Shown piece by piece: positions 16,295 to 24,032 of a stretch of DNA of 64,000 nucleotides. Every line of letters starts with the position of its first letter. The first letter of the stretch is position 1. This stretch comes from CAZTHM01 sp041946825. GTDB taxonomy: Bacteria; Acidobacteriota; Terriglobia; UBA7540. The stretch is taken from NCBI GenBank assembly GCA_041946825.1, contig JBHGBD010000019.1, positions 1-64,000 on the forward strand, written 5' to 3'. The translations under genes and the position numbers were made by a program. The notes below the pieces were generated by a model. That model was not told the DNA's origin. It saw only the letters and a program-made list of their open reading frames with translations, and did not search any database.

Positions 16295-17765
16295 GAAAGT
16301 CCTAATCGTCGATGACGAGAAGCTCATCCGCTGGTCGGTCCGCCGGCAATTGGAAGAGTGGGGTTATGTCGCGCTGGAGGCGGAGAGCGGTACGGGCGGC
16401 CTGGCGCAGATTCGGAGCGAGGTGCCGGACCTTATCCTGCTCGACGTGCGCCTGCCTGACCTGAGTGGCATCGAAGTTCTGCGTGAGATCAAACAGAACA
16501 ACCTGTCGATTCCCGTCATCATGATTACGGCCGACCCACAACTGGACGACATCAAGACGGCCATCAAGCTCGGCGCCCTCGACTTCGTCAAGAAGCCGCT
16601 CGATTTCGACGAATTCCAAATCACCATCGCCAACGCCATTGACCGCTCGCACTTGCGCTCCGAGCGTGACAGCCTGCGCGAAGAGGTTAAGAAACGATCG
16701 GGCTACCACGAAGTCGTGGGGAAGTCGCCGCGCATGGTGGAGTTGATGAACTTCGTGCGCAAAGTTGCGGCCAGCGAAGCCTCCACCGTCCTGATTCAGG
16801 GAGAAAGCGGGACGGGCAAGGATTTGATTGCCAATTCCATCCATTACGACAGCGTCCGGGCCGAGAAGCCCTTCGTCGCCATCAACTGTTCCGCCATCCC
16901 CGAGAACCTGATGGAGGCCGAGCTGTTCGGCCATGAGCGCGGCGCGTTCACCGACGCCAAGGCTCAGAAGAAGGGCCTGTTCGAGATTGCCGACGGCGGC
17001 ACGCTCTTTCTGGATGAGATCGGCGAGATGTCCACCTACCTGCAGGCCAAGCTCCTGCGCGTGCTCGAAGACCAGACGATCCGTCGAATCGGGGGCGTCA
17101 AGGATATAGCGGTGGACGTGCGAGTCATTGCCGCCTCGAACCGCGACCTGGAACAGGGTGTGCGCGATGGCACGTTCCGCCAAGATCTCTTCTACCGGCT
17201 CAGCATTATTCCTATTTTCATTCCGCCCCTGCGCAACCGGAAGGAAGACATCCTGCCACTGGTGGAGTTCTTCATCGACCGTTACAATTTCCGGTTTCGA
17301 AAAAACATCAGGGGGATTACTCAGGACGCCCGCGACCTGCTGGTGCAGTATGACTGGCCAGGCAACGTGCGCGAATTGAAGAACGCGATTGAGCGCGCCA
17401 TGATCCTGGAGGAGGCGGACTATATCCGCCCCACGTACCTGCCCATTCAGGTGACCGGGCAGGCCCCGGGCTATGAAACGACGATTCCATCCACCGTTCC
17501 GGACAACGCCGAAGTTGTGGCTTCCGGCGTCGTGAACACCACCCTGGCTTCGTGGCGGCTCCTCTCGAATGGCAAGATGATCCCGGTGCTGGAACTCCCT
17601 AAGGAAGGGACCTCGCTCGAAGAGGTGGAGCGCGAACTGGTCGGCCTGGCATTGAAGCAGACGGCCGGGAACCAGACTCACGCCGCGAAACTCCTCGACA
17701 TTTCGCGCGACGCGTTACGTTACAAGATGAAGAAGTTCGGCTTCGATTCAGACGGAGATTCCTAG
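16284..17765 (+). CDS. Sigma-54-dependent NtrC-family response regulator
   Basis: Transcription activator of 493 residues: receiver (acceptor Asp54 in L-I-L-L-D-V-R-L-P-D), AAA+ domain and C-terminal Fis-type helix-turn-helix. The ATPase has Walker A G173-ESGTGKD-180, the sigma-54-contacting loop G220-A-F-T-D-A-225 and L-F-L-D-E-I-G-E-M as Walker B. The DNA-binding end reads T-A-G-N-Q-T-H-A-A-K-L-L-D-I-S-R. Together with the overlapping kinase upstream it forms a complete two-component system acting on sigma-54 promoters; its targets are not evident here. Confidence 0.95.
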   Translation: MSNEKVLIVDDEKLIRWSVRRQLEEWGYVALEAESGTGGLAQIRSEVPDLILLDVRLPDLSGIEVLREIKQNNLSIPVIMITADPQLDDIKTAIKLGALDFVKKPLDFDEFQITIANAIDRSHLRSERDSLREEVKKRSGYHEVVGKSPRMVELMNFVRKVAASEASTVLIQGESGTGKDLIANSIHYDSVRAEKPFVAINCSAIPENLMEAELFGHERGAFTDAKAQKKGLFEIADGGTLFLDEIGEMSTYLQAKLLRVLEDQTIRRIGGVKDIAVDVRVIAASNRDLEQGVRDGTFRQDLFYRLSIIPIFIPPLRNRKEDILPLVEFFIDRYNFRFRKNIRGITQDARDLLVQYDWPGNVRELKNAIERAMILEEADYIRPTYLPIQVTGQAPGYETTIPSTVPDNAEVVASGVVNTTLASWRLLSNGKMIPVLELPKEGTSLEEVERELVGLALKQTAGNQTHAAKLLDISRDALRYKMKKFGFDSDGDS

Positions 17766-17893
17766 CAAGTCGCGTCGGAGATGGGCCCCGGAACTTTCTC
17801 CCGGTCCACGCATCAAATCAGATGGAGAAGAAAACTGCGGCGCAATGATCGCGGTCGCGTGCTGAAGGATTCCCAGAGAGGACAGGATAAGGA

Positions 17894-18556
17894 ATGGCGA
17901 TCATCCGTGATGATGATGCGGCCGAGATTCGCGAGCGGCTCGCGGGGATGGTGGAGCCGGTCAAGCTCGTGCATTTCACTCAGGAGCTGAACCTCGAATA
18001 CGGTCGCGAGACAAAGCTGCTGCTGGAAGAAGTTGCGGCGCTTTCCGACAAGCTCACTTTGGAAGTCCACAACTTTCTGATCGACAAAGAGAAGGTTGCC
18101 GAATACGGCGTCGACAAGGTTCCCGCGACGGTCGTCCGCAACGGCAAGGACTTCGGCATCCGGTTTTACGGCATTCCCGCCGGGTACGAATTCTCGACTT
18201 TTCTCGATGCCATCCTCAGCGTCTCCAGGAGCGATTCCGGCCTGAGCCCGCAGAGCCGGGAAAAACTCACGGCCGTCACCCAGCCCGTGCATCTTGAAGT
18301 CTTCGTCACACCCACCTGACCGCACTGCCCGCAGGCCGTGCGCCTGGCTCACAGCTTCGCGATGGAAAATGACCTCATCACCGCCGATTCCATCGAGGCC
18401 TCGGAGTTCCCGGAACTTTCTTCGCGCTATCGCGTCTACGCCGTGCCCCGAACCGTGATCAATGGCAAGGATTTTGTCGAAGGTTCGCTTCCGGAGGCGT
18501 TCTTCCTGGAGGCGGTGTTGAAGGCGGTCACTCCGCCGGCGGAAGCGCAAACCTAG
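17894..18556 (+). CDS. Selenocysteine-containing two-domain protein disulfide oxidoreductase (TGA read as Sec142)
   Basis: Reading through the TGA at 18317-18319 gives one 220-residue protein with two thioredoxin-like domains, the layout of protein disulfide oxidoreductases. Domain 2 reads V-F-V-T-P-T-U142-P-H-C145-P-Q-A-V, so TGA replaces the first Cys of a standard C-P-H-C active site; cis-Pro is in A-V-P-R-T-V-I-N-G. Domain 1 has lost both cysteines (L-E-Y-G where relatives have CxxC) but keeps K-V-P-A-T-V. The only redox pair is therefore U142/C145. A stem-loop with its loop 18 nt after the TGA follows. AGGATAAGGA precedes the ATG. Alternative: a nonsense mutation or sequencing error, made unlikely by two other such genes in the window. 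Confidence 0.85.
18332..18346 (+). promoter_or_regulatory. Candidate bacterial SECIS element of the seleno-PDO
   Basis: CAGGC and GCCTG pair around the loop CGTGC. The loop begins 18 nt after the TGA, with G at +19 and U at +20. A lower stem, CTG (18325-18327) with CAG (18352-18354), can extend it across an internal loop. Distance and loop G agree with known bacterial SECIS elements, but the region is GC-rich. Confidence 0.65.
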
Positions 18557-18630
18557 ATGCCGTTCCCGTCAAACTGATTTTGGGGTTTGGTGTTTGCAGG
18601 CTGCCGCGCTGAGGGGCGTTGCCTGTTGTG

Positions 18631-19152
18631 CTATTTGTCGTACGTCAGGACAGAGTGCACATCGTATTTGGGAAGTTTGTCGCGCCCCTTGAGGAAGTTC
18701 AGCTCAATCAAGAATCCCAACCCCGCCACGCGGCCGCCCAGCGTTTCGACCAGTCCGGCAACAGCGGCGGCGGTGCCGCCCGTCGCCAGCAGGTCATCGA
18801 TAATCAAGACTTCCTGGCCCGGCGTGATGGCGTCGCGATGCATTTCGAGCGAGTCCTTGCCGTATTCCAGGCTGTAGCTTGCCTGGGCGGTCGCGGCGGG
18901 AAGTTTCTTGGGCTTGCGCACGGGCACAAATCCCGCGTTGAGGCGGTAGGCCACCATGGGCGCGAAAATGAATCCCCGCGCCTCCACGCCCACGACGCGG
19001 TCAATCAATCGGCCCACATAGTGATTGGCCAGCGCGTCCACGGCATGATGCAGCCCGACCGGATCTTTCAGAAGCGTCGTGATGTCATAAAAGAGAATTC
19101 CTGGCTTCGGCCAATCCGGCACTTCGCGAATGTAGCGCTTCAGTCCTTCCAC
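18631..19152 (-). CDS. apt: Adenine phosphoribosyltransferase
   Basis: Purine salvage enzyme that makes AMP from adenine and PRPP; 173 residues, normal for the family. The PRPP-binding signature is V-L-I-I-D-D-L-L-A-T-G-G-T-A. Other family segments are F-Y-D-I-T-T-L-L and G-V-E-A-R-G-F-I-F. GTG at 19152 is chosen because AGGAGG lies just upstream; a longer frame from an ATG at 19176 would include that ribosome-binding site inside the coding region. Confidence 0.93.
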   Translation of the reverse strand: MEGLKRYIREVPDWPKPGILFYDITTLLKDPVGLHHAVDALANHYVGRLIDRVVGVEARGFIFAPMVAYRLNAGFVPVRKPKKLPAATAQASYSLEYGKDSLEMHRDAITPGQEVLIIDDLLATGGTAAAVAGLVETLGGRVAGLGFLIELNFLKGRDKLPKYDVHSVLTYDK

Positions 19153-19180
19153 AATCCCTCCTGAGCATCGAGCCATCTAG

Positions 19181-19279
19181 CTATCGGATGATCGGGTCAT
19201 CGAATGATTGATCCGGACGCAGAGGAGGTTCGCGACGTTCTCCCGATGATTCGATGAGCCGATGAACCGATGAAGCGAT
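19181..19279. repeat. Facing pair of 8-nt-period arrays (CCGATGAN), potential hairpin
   Basis: The left arm (19181-19212) has four octads such as TCATCGAA; the right arm (19243-19279) has over four octads such as CCGATGAA. The arms are near reverse complements, sharing an ATTCGATGA core, and enclose about 30 bases. The pair lies between the apt start and the acylphosphatase stop. Confidence 0.7.
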
Positions 19280-19283
19280 CGTT

Positions 19284-19640
19284 CTACCACGTTCCCTCAA
19301 TCACAAATTGTTTGTAGCGACTGTTGACCGGCGCCTCGGATGTCTCGACGCCAGTAACGCGAGCGCCGAACGGCCCCTTCTCGAGATGACGGCGAAATTC
19401 CTCCAGCCGCACTTCATCACCGATGGCGTAGGCCTCAACGTTTCCATCCGCGAGGTTCCGGACATATCCGGCGAGGCCGAGTTGGTTGGCGACGCGCTCC
19501 GCAAAGAAGCGGTAGCCCACGCCCTGGACTCTCCCAGAAATCAGATATTTCGTGGCGCGTTTCACGGTGTTCGATGCGCAGATGAGTGTACTCGCCTTTC
19601 CGCCGTTCGCATGGTCTGTTCTCTTCGCATTGGATTCCAT
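19284..19640 (-). CDS. acyP: Acylphosphatase
   Basis: Small enzyme hydrolysing carboxyl-phosphate bonds. The core of about 90 residues starts at V-K-R-A-T-K-Y-L-I-S-G-R-V-Q-G-V-G-Y-R-F-F, where the Arg is the phosphate-binding residue, and continues with G-Y-V-R-N-L-A-D-G-N-V-E, which holds the catalytic Asn. The start is uncertain: ATG 19640 gives 118 residues with an extra N-terminal tail, while GTG 19565 would give the standard size but has no ribosome-binding site. Confidence 0.85.
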   Translation of the reverse strand: MESNAKRTDHANGGKASTLICASNTVKRATKYLISGRVQGVGYRFFAERVANQLGLAGYVRNLADGNVEAYAIGDEVRLEEFRRHLEKGPFGARVTGVETSEAPVNSRYKQFVIEGTW

Positions 19641-19654
19641 TCCCCGGCATCCTG

Positions 19655-19855
19655 TCAGGCGCGATGCGGGGATCCCAGAAGCCGGGCCGGAAGTGTGATG
19701 ACCGCCCGCAACAGCTCCAGCACTCCCCCGACCGCGATTCCCAGAATCCGAAACGGAATCAGCAGAAGCCAGACCAGCGGGTAAAGCAGCAGCGCGAGCA
19801 GCGCAAGAGGCCAGCACAGAACCAACAGGATGCACCAGAGAAGAAACTTTACCAT
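19655..19855 (-). CDS. Small hydrophobic membrane protein
   Basis: Protein of 66 residues, mostly leucine, with two likely membrane segments (about 5-25 and 27-50) separated by a Pro-Leu turn, and a basic end (P-A-R-L-L-G-S-P-H-R-A). GCGAGGCG precedes the ATG. It ends 14 bases before the chosen acylphosphatase start, so the two may be co-transcribed. I do not recognise a family. Confidence 0.6.
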   Translation of the reverse strand: MVKFLLWCILLVLCWPLALLALLLYPLVWLLLIPFRILGIAVGGVLELLRAVITLPARLLGSPHRA

Positions 19856-19930
19856 GATGATCGCCTCGCCTGTCTTACTCTATTCTACTTACGCAGGCCC
19901 GGCGCCAAAGTTCCGAGCAAGAAATCCTAA

Positions 19931-20038
19931 ATTCTGAATTCTGAATTATGAATGGGAGATCCGACGGCAGGCCTTTTCTGTGACTCATAATACTCAAACG
20001 ACGGTTCCGCAATTCAGCACTCATAGTTCAGAAATCAT
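19931..20038. repeat. Facing pair of 7-nt-period arrays (ATTCTGA / TTCAGAA)
   Basis: The left arm (19931-19957) has heptads of ATTCTGA/ATTATGA; the right arm (20011-20038) has their degenerate reverse complement. The right arm overlaps the glpD stop codon (20035-20037). About 53 bases lie between the arms. Confidence 0.65.
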
Positions 20039-21678
20039 GATCCCTTCCCCACTCCCGCCCGGGCGCAGCGCGAGAACGCGGTGAGCGCGGATTGGAGCCG
20101 CTCGGCGGACCACCCAAACCGGCGGGCGAAGATCTTTCCCACAGCGGGCGCGCCTTCGCGGAGCGTGCACGCCGTCCAATTCAAACCGGAACGTCGAAGC
20201 AGGAAATCCTCCAGATCCACGGCCATCTCCTGCCGGATGGCGAATTCCACTTCACCGGCAAGCAGAGTGGGCATGCCCGGAAGTGGCTCGGCCAGTTGAT
20301 TTTCTTCTCGCAGGGGTCCAAGGACAAGAGGCCAGCGGCTGCCGTAAGTCCGCACGATGCGTTCGGCCACAGTACGGGGCAGGCGGAATTCGGCGGCAGC
20401 GCGCTCAACGGAGGATTTCACAAAGGCCTCGAAGGGTCCTGTATGTCCCCCTGGCAGCGGCGCGTGGCGCGAAGGGTGGCTGGCCCCCCGGGTGCCGATA
20501 CGCAGGTCGGCCACGATCTGGTCCACGAGTTTCTCGCCCAAAGCCCGGGCGGTGGTGAGTTTCCCGCCGCAGATCGAAACGAAATTCTCCGCCCAGGAAT
20601 CGCGATGAAATCGATGCTCGCGTGTGTTGGCCGAAGGGCTGCGTCCCGGTTCCATGACCAGGGCGCGCAATCCTGCGAAACTGCCGATGACATCGGAAGG
20701 CTTAAGGGGGTCGCGCAGCACGCGGTTTGCGGCGGCCAGAAGGTATTCGACATCCTCCGCGTCCGGTTGGACGCTTCCCGGGTCCCCTTCGTAATCGGTG
20801 TCGGTGGTTCCGAGCACTGCGTAGCCGCGCCAGGGAATCATCAGGAAAATGCGGTCGCCGGGTCGAATCGCCGCGAACAGCGCGTAGCCGCCCGTTACAT
20901 TCGGCACGATGACGTGCGTTCCCTTGGTGAGGCGCAAAGTCTTCGACCCGTCAAAACCCGGCACCAGCGCGCGCACGTGATCCACCCAAGGGCCGGTGGC
21001 ATTGACCCAAAAGCGTGACGAGACCTCGTATCGCCGGCCCGTCAGGCGGTCACAAGCCTCGGCGCTCATCACCGCGCCTTGACGCGAGCCGGATCGCGTC
21101 GAGAGCGAGAGGGCGCTGATTTCGGTGTAATTCGCGACGACCGCGCCATGCTCGGCCGCGTCAAGAACGAATTCGAAGGTAAGGCGCGCATCGTCGGTTT
21201 CGGAGTCGTGATAGACGGCCGCCGCACGCAGTTCGGCTTTCTTCAGCGCCGGTACCAGGCTTGCCGCATCCTCCGGGCCGAGCATGCGATGGCGGTCTTC
21301 GCGTCCAAGGTTACCGAGTAAGTCGTAGAGCGTCAGCCCGATGCGGATCTTGAGGGGGTGATACGGGTCGTCCTGATAAATCGGCAGGAGGAAGGGAAGC
21401 GGGCGAGCCAGGTGCGGCGCGAGCTCGCGGAGGCGGCGGCGTTCGGTGCGCGCCTCGTGCACCAGGTGGAAATCCAGTTGTTCGAGATAACGCAGGCCAC
21501 CGTGGATCAGTTTGGACGAGCGGCTGGAAGTCCCGCTGGAGAAATCCTGCGCCTCAACCAGCGCCACCTTCAGGCCTCGCAGCGCTGCCTCGCGCGCCAC
21601 CGCCGCACCATTGATTCCTCCGCCAATCACCACCAGGTCGAAATTCTGGTGGGAAAGCGAATCCAACTCTCTTTTCAT
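20035..21678 (-). CDS. glpD: Aerobic-type glycerol-3-phosphate dehydrogenase
   Basis: FAD-dependent, membrane-associated enzyme oxidising glycerol 3-phosphate to dihydroxyacetone phosphate and passing electrons to quinone. At 547 residues it has full length. The N-terminal FAD-binding motif is V-V-I-G-G-G-I-N-G-A, followed by the GlpD signature region S-S-R-S-S-K-L-I-H-G-G-L-R-Y-L. The C-terminal domain typical of bacterial GlpD is present. No glpF or glpK is adjacent. The last bases overlap a short-period repeat arm. Confidence 0.95.
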   Translation of the reverse strand: MKRELDSLSHQNFDLVVIGGGINGAAVAREAALRGLKVALVEAQDFSSGTSSRSSKLIHGGLRYLEQLDFHLVHEARTERRRLRELAPHLARPLPFLLPIYQDDPYHPLKIRIGLTLYDLLGNLGREDRHRMLGPEDAASLVPALKKAELRAAAVYHDSETDDARLTFEFVLDAAEHGAVVANYTEISALSLSTRSGSRQGAVMSAEACDRLTGRRYEVSSRFWVNATGPWVDHVRALVPGFDGSKTLRLTKGTHVIVPNVTGGYALFAAIRPGDRIFLMIPWRGYAVLGTTDTDYEGDPGSVQPDAEDVEYLLAAANRVLRDPLKPSDVIGSFAGLRALVMEPGRSPSANTREHRFHRDSWAENFVSICGGKLTTARALGEKLVDQIVADLRIGTRGASHPSRHAPLPGGHTGPFEAFVKSSVERAAAEFRLPRTVAERIVRTYGSRWPLVLGPLREENQLAEPLPGMPTLLAGEVEFAIRQEMAVDLEDFLLRRSGLNWTACTLREGAPAVGKIFARRFGWSAERLQSALTAFSRCARAGVGKGS

Positions 21679-21759
21679 CGAGGTCTGCCCGGCGAACCTT
21701 ACAGATTAACACAACTGGGACGAAGTATCGTCTTCCTGCCATCCGTGTTCCATTTGCCC

Positions 21760-21765
21760 TATAAT
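21760..21765 (+). promoter_or_regulatory. Probable -10 box (TATAAT) for the radical SAM gene
   Basis: A perfect TATAAT lies 20 bases before the TTG start, with the ribosome-binding site AGGAGA in between. No good -35 hexamer is visible at 17-18 bp. Confidence 0.5.
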
Positions 21766-21785
21766 TCGCCAAGCAGGAGAGTCAT

Positions 21786-22754
21786 TTGGGTTGGTCAAGC
21801 CCTACTCCGGGCAGGGAAATTCAACCGGCTTATCTGCGCCTTTACGAAAGCGGCGAACTGAAGCGGCGCGTTCAGCGCGCGCTGAGGCTCCTCGAATCCT
21901 GCACAGCCTGCCCGCGCAATTGCCGTGTTAACCGGCAGCAAGACAGGTTCGCGGTCTGTCGGACCGGCCGCCACGCCGTGGTTTCCAGTTACGGCCCCCA
22001 CCACGGCGAGGAGGACTGCTTGCGCGGCTGGCGCGGCTCCGGCACGGTCTTCTTTTCCGGGTGCAACCTGCGCTGCGTTTTCTGCCAGAACTTCGACATC
22101 AGCTGGCAACTCCGGGGAGCGTCCGCGACCTCGGAGAAGCTGGCGCGCATGATGCTCGAACTTCAAGCCGACGGCTGCCACAACATCAACTTCGTAACGC
22201 CCGAGCATGTGGTTCCGCAGATCGTCGAAGCGCTCCCAATCGCCATCGAGCGCGGCTTCCACCTCCCCATCGTCTACAACACCAGTGCCTATGATTCGAT
22301 GGAAAGCCTGGAATTGATGGATGGCATCGTGGATATCTACATGCCGGACTTCAAGTACTGGGACTCCGAAATGGCGAGGAGGTATTCGAGGGCGCCGGAC
22401 TATCCCGAAGTGGCGCGACGAACCATTAAAGAGATGTATCGCCAAGTGGGCGATCTGGTGATGGACGAGCACGGCCTTGCCAAGCGTGGCCTGCTGATCC
22501 GGCACCTGGTGATGCCCGGCGAGATTGCCGGCACGCGGGAAATCATGAGCTGGATTGCGCGCGAACTTTCGCCGGCGACTTATGTCAACGTGATGCCGCA
22601 GTATTACCCGGCAGGGAAAGTCTCCCGCAGCGAATACCCGGAAATCGACCGCCGAATCACCCCGGCCGAATACGAGACGGCTCTCGATAACGCGTGGCGC
22701 GCGGGTTTGAAGCGCCTCGATTCCCGTCGGCTTTCATCCCAGGGAATCCGCTGA
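21786..22754 (+). CDS. Radical SAM protein, pyruvate-formate-lyase-activase-like
   Basis: Protein of 322 residues. The radical SAM iron-sulfur motif is F-F-S-G-C-N-L-R-C-V-F-C-Q-N (CxxxCxxC). It is preceded by a cysteine-rich N-terminal segment (C-T-A-C-P-R-N-C, then C-R-T-G) that may bind a second cluster, as is typical of COG1313-type activase homologues. M-P-D-F-K-Y-W and H-L-V-M-P-G are further family segments. It starts with TTG, supported by AGGAGA 5 nt upstream and a TATAAT box. The protein it activates is not evident; no glycyl-radical enzyme is encoded in the window. Confidence 0.88.
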   Translation: MGWSSPTPGREIQPAYLRLYESGELKRRVQRALRLLESCTACPRNCRVNRQQDRFAVCRTGRHAVVSSYGPHHGEEDCLRGWRGSGTVFFSGCNLRCVFCQNFDISWQLRGASATSEKLARMMLELQADGCHNINFVTPEHVVPQIVEALPIAIERGFHLPIVYNTSAYDSMESLELMDGIVDIYMPDFKYWDSEMARRYSRAPDYPEVARRTIKEMYRQVGDLVMDEHGLAKRGLLIRHLVMPGEIAGTREIMSWIARELSPATYVNVMPQYYPAGKVSRSEYPEIDRRITPAEYETALDNAWRAGLKRLDSRRLSSQGIR

Positions 22755-22804
22755 TGCCGTCTCTTCATTCGTCGGGACGCTTCCAGGGTCGCTCAGACCG
22801 GGAA

Positions 22805-22813
22805 TGCTATAAT
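22805..22813 (+). promoter_or_regulatory. Extended -10 promoter (TGCTATAAT)
   Basis: TGC directly precedes a perfect TATAAT, giving an extended -10 element 19 bases before the GTG start of the next gene. No -35 consensus is visible, which is usual for this promoter class. Confidence 0.6.
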
Positions 22814-22832
22814 CCCAATCGGGGGGCGTGGA

Positions 22833-23270
22833 GTGAAGGTCCGAGGTCAATTCGCGTGCTTGGCGCTGCTTTTGGCCCCTGCGACAGGCGCCACACAATG
22901 CATTGAACCTCCAACGGTGCAGATGGACGAGCGCACGGCGGAATCACACCTGCTCGCCAAGAAGGACTTCGTACTCCCGGAAGAGGCGCCCAGGCACTTC
23001 CGTATTGAAAAAGTCGTGGTGCTCATAACCGTCGATCGAGATGGAGATGTTTGCGAAGTGAAGGCTTGGAAAGGGCGCAAGGACCTCCGGCTGTCCGCCG
23101 TTCAGATCGTCAAGGAGCATTGGCGTTATCGCCGTTTCCTGGTCGACTGGAAGCCGGTGGTCGCGCAATTTCCCGGGACGGTGAATTTCCTGCTTAGCAA
23201 AGAGCCCCTCGGCCGGGCGGCGCAGGGAATCGGAATTCTGAGGCCGAATGAAGGCAGTCGGGCAGTATGA
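22833..23270 (+). CDS. Exported protein with TonB-C-like domain
   Basis: Protein of 145 residues with a short signal peptide (about 1-20, ending A-T-G-A-T-Q). The central part, V-V-V-L-I-T-V-D-R-D-G-D-V through K-E-H-W-R-Y-R-R-F, resembles the C-terminal domain of TonB-like energy transducers. It has no N-terminal TonB membrane anchor or Pro-rich region, so a periplasmic role rather than true TonB function is likely. GTG start near GGGGGG. It overlaps the next gene by 4 nt (ATGA), implying translational coupling with the FmdE homologue. Confidence 0.7.
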   Translation: MKVRGQFACLALLLAPATGATQCIEPPTVQMDERTAESHLLAKKDFVLPEEAPRHFRIEKVVVLITVDRDGDVCEVKAWKGRKDLRLSAVQIVKEHWRYRRFLVDWKPVVAQFPGTVNFLLSKEPLGRAAQGIGILRPNEGSRAV

Positions 23271-23851
23271 AGACCCTGGATGAATATCTCGCGCTCGCCG
23301 CACAAGCCCACGGCCACATGTGCCCCGGACAAGTGCTGGGCGTGCGGATGGCGATGCTGGGGTTGAGGGAAATGGGATTCGAAGACCCCGCGAAGTATCG
23401 CAAACGATTGCTCACCTTTGTCGAAGTTGACCGCTGCGCCACGGATGCCGTGAGCCTGGTGACCGGCTGCCGCCTGGGGAAGCGCTCCTTGAAGTTCGTT
23501 GATTACGGCAAAGTAGCGGCGACGTTTGTGGACCTGGAGACGGGGCGCGCCATGCGTGTCGTGGCTCGCGACGATTCGCGCGCCAGGGCGAAAGGGATGT
23601 TCCCCGAACTGGGTGATACTTCGAAGCAGCAACTCGAGGCGTACAAGGTGATGCGCGACGCAGATCTGTTTGCCCTCCAACGTGTTAAGGTCAAGCTGGC
23701 GCCGGAGGATCTCCCGGGGCGGCCGCGTTCACGCGTGACCTGTGAGGAATGCGGCGAGGGCGTTAATGACGGCCGCGAGCGCCGTGCCGGCGGGCACGTG
23801 CTTTGCCGCAGTTGCGCGGGCGAGAGGTACTACGAGAAAGTTGACGAGTGA
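23267..23851 (+). CDS. FmdE-family protein (formylmethanofuran dehydrogenase subunit E homologue)
   Basis: Protein of 194 residues. The FmdE domain is shown by A-H-G-H-M-C-P-G-Q-V-L-G-V-R and by C-A-T-D-A-V-S-L-V-T-G-C. A C-terminal zinc ribbon follows (C-E-E-C-G-E-G ... C-R-S-C). In methanogens and some bacteria such proteins accompany molybdenum/tungsten formylmethanofuran dehydrogenase, but no other subunit is nearby, so the role here is unknown; many bacterial stand-alone FmdE proteins are thought to bind metal. Starts inside the last codons of the preceding gene. Confidence 0.85.
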   Translation: MKTLDEYLALAAQAHGHMCPGQVLGVRMAMLGLREMGFEDPAKYRKRLLTFVEVDRCATDAVSLVTGCRLGKRSLKFVDYGKVAATFVDLETGRAMRVVARDDSRARAKGMFPELGDTSKQQLEAYKVMRDADLFALQRVKVKLAPEDLPGRPRSRVTCEECGEGVNDGRERRAGGHVLCRSCAGERYYEKVDE

Positions 23852-23860
23852 CCAGGAAGA

Positions 23861-24003
23861 ATTCAGAAGTCAGGAGTCAGAAGTCAGAATACAAGACCCG
23901 GTGGGTTTCGAATTAGACCAGAGCCTGCTCTCGACCCAAGACCGTTGGGCCGGGAAGCTCCCCGAAGCTGCATTCTGGATTCTGACTTCTGGCTTCTGAC
24001 TCC
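23861..24003. repeat. Facing pair of 7-nt-period arrays (AGTCAGA / TCTGACT)
   Basis: The left arm (23861-23895) has five heptads around AGTCAGA; the right arm (23972-24003) is a near-exact reverse complement around CTTCTGA. They enclose 76 bases that themselves carry short inverted repeats. The element fills most of the gap between the FmdE and rhomboid genes. Confidence 0.75.
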
Positions 24004-24032
24004 TTTTCCCGTCACCCGTCACTGTACTTAAG

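Noticed and set aside
17894..18319. Reading the PDO gene as a 141-residue protein ended by TGA, followed by a separate small ORF
   Set aside because: The second thioredoxin domain continues in the same frame and the TGA sits exactly at the catalytic Cys of C-P-H-C; the downstream part has no start codon before the active site.
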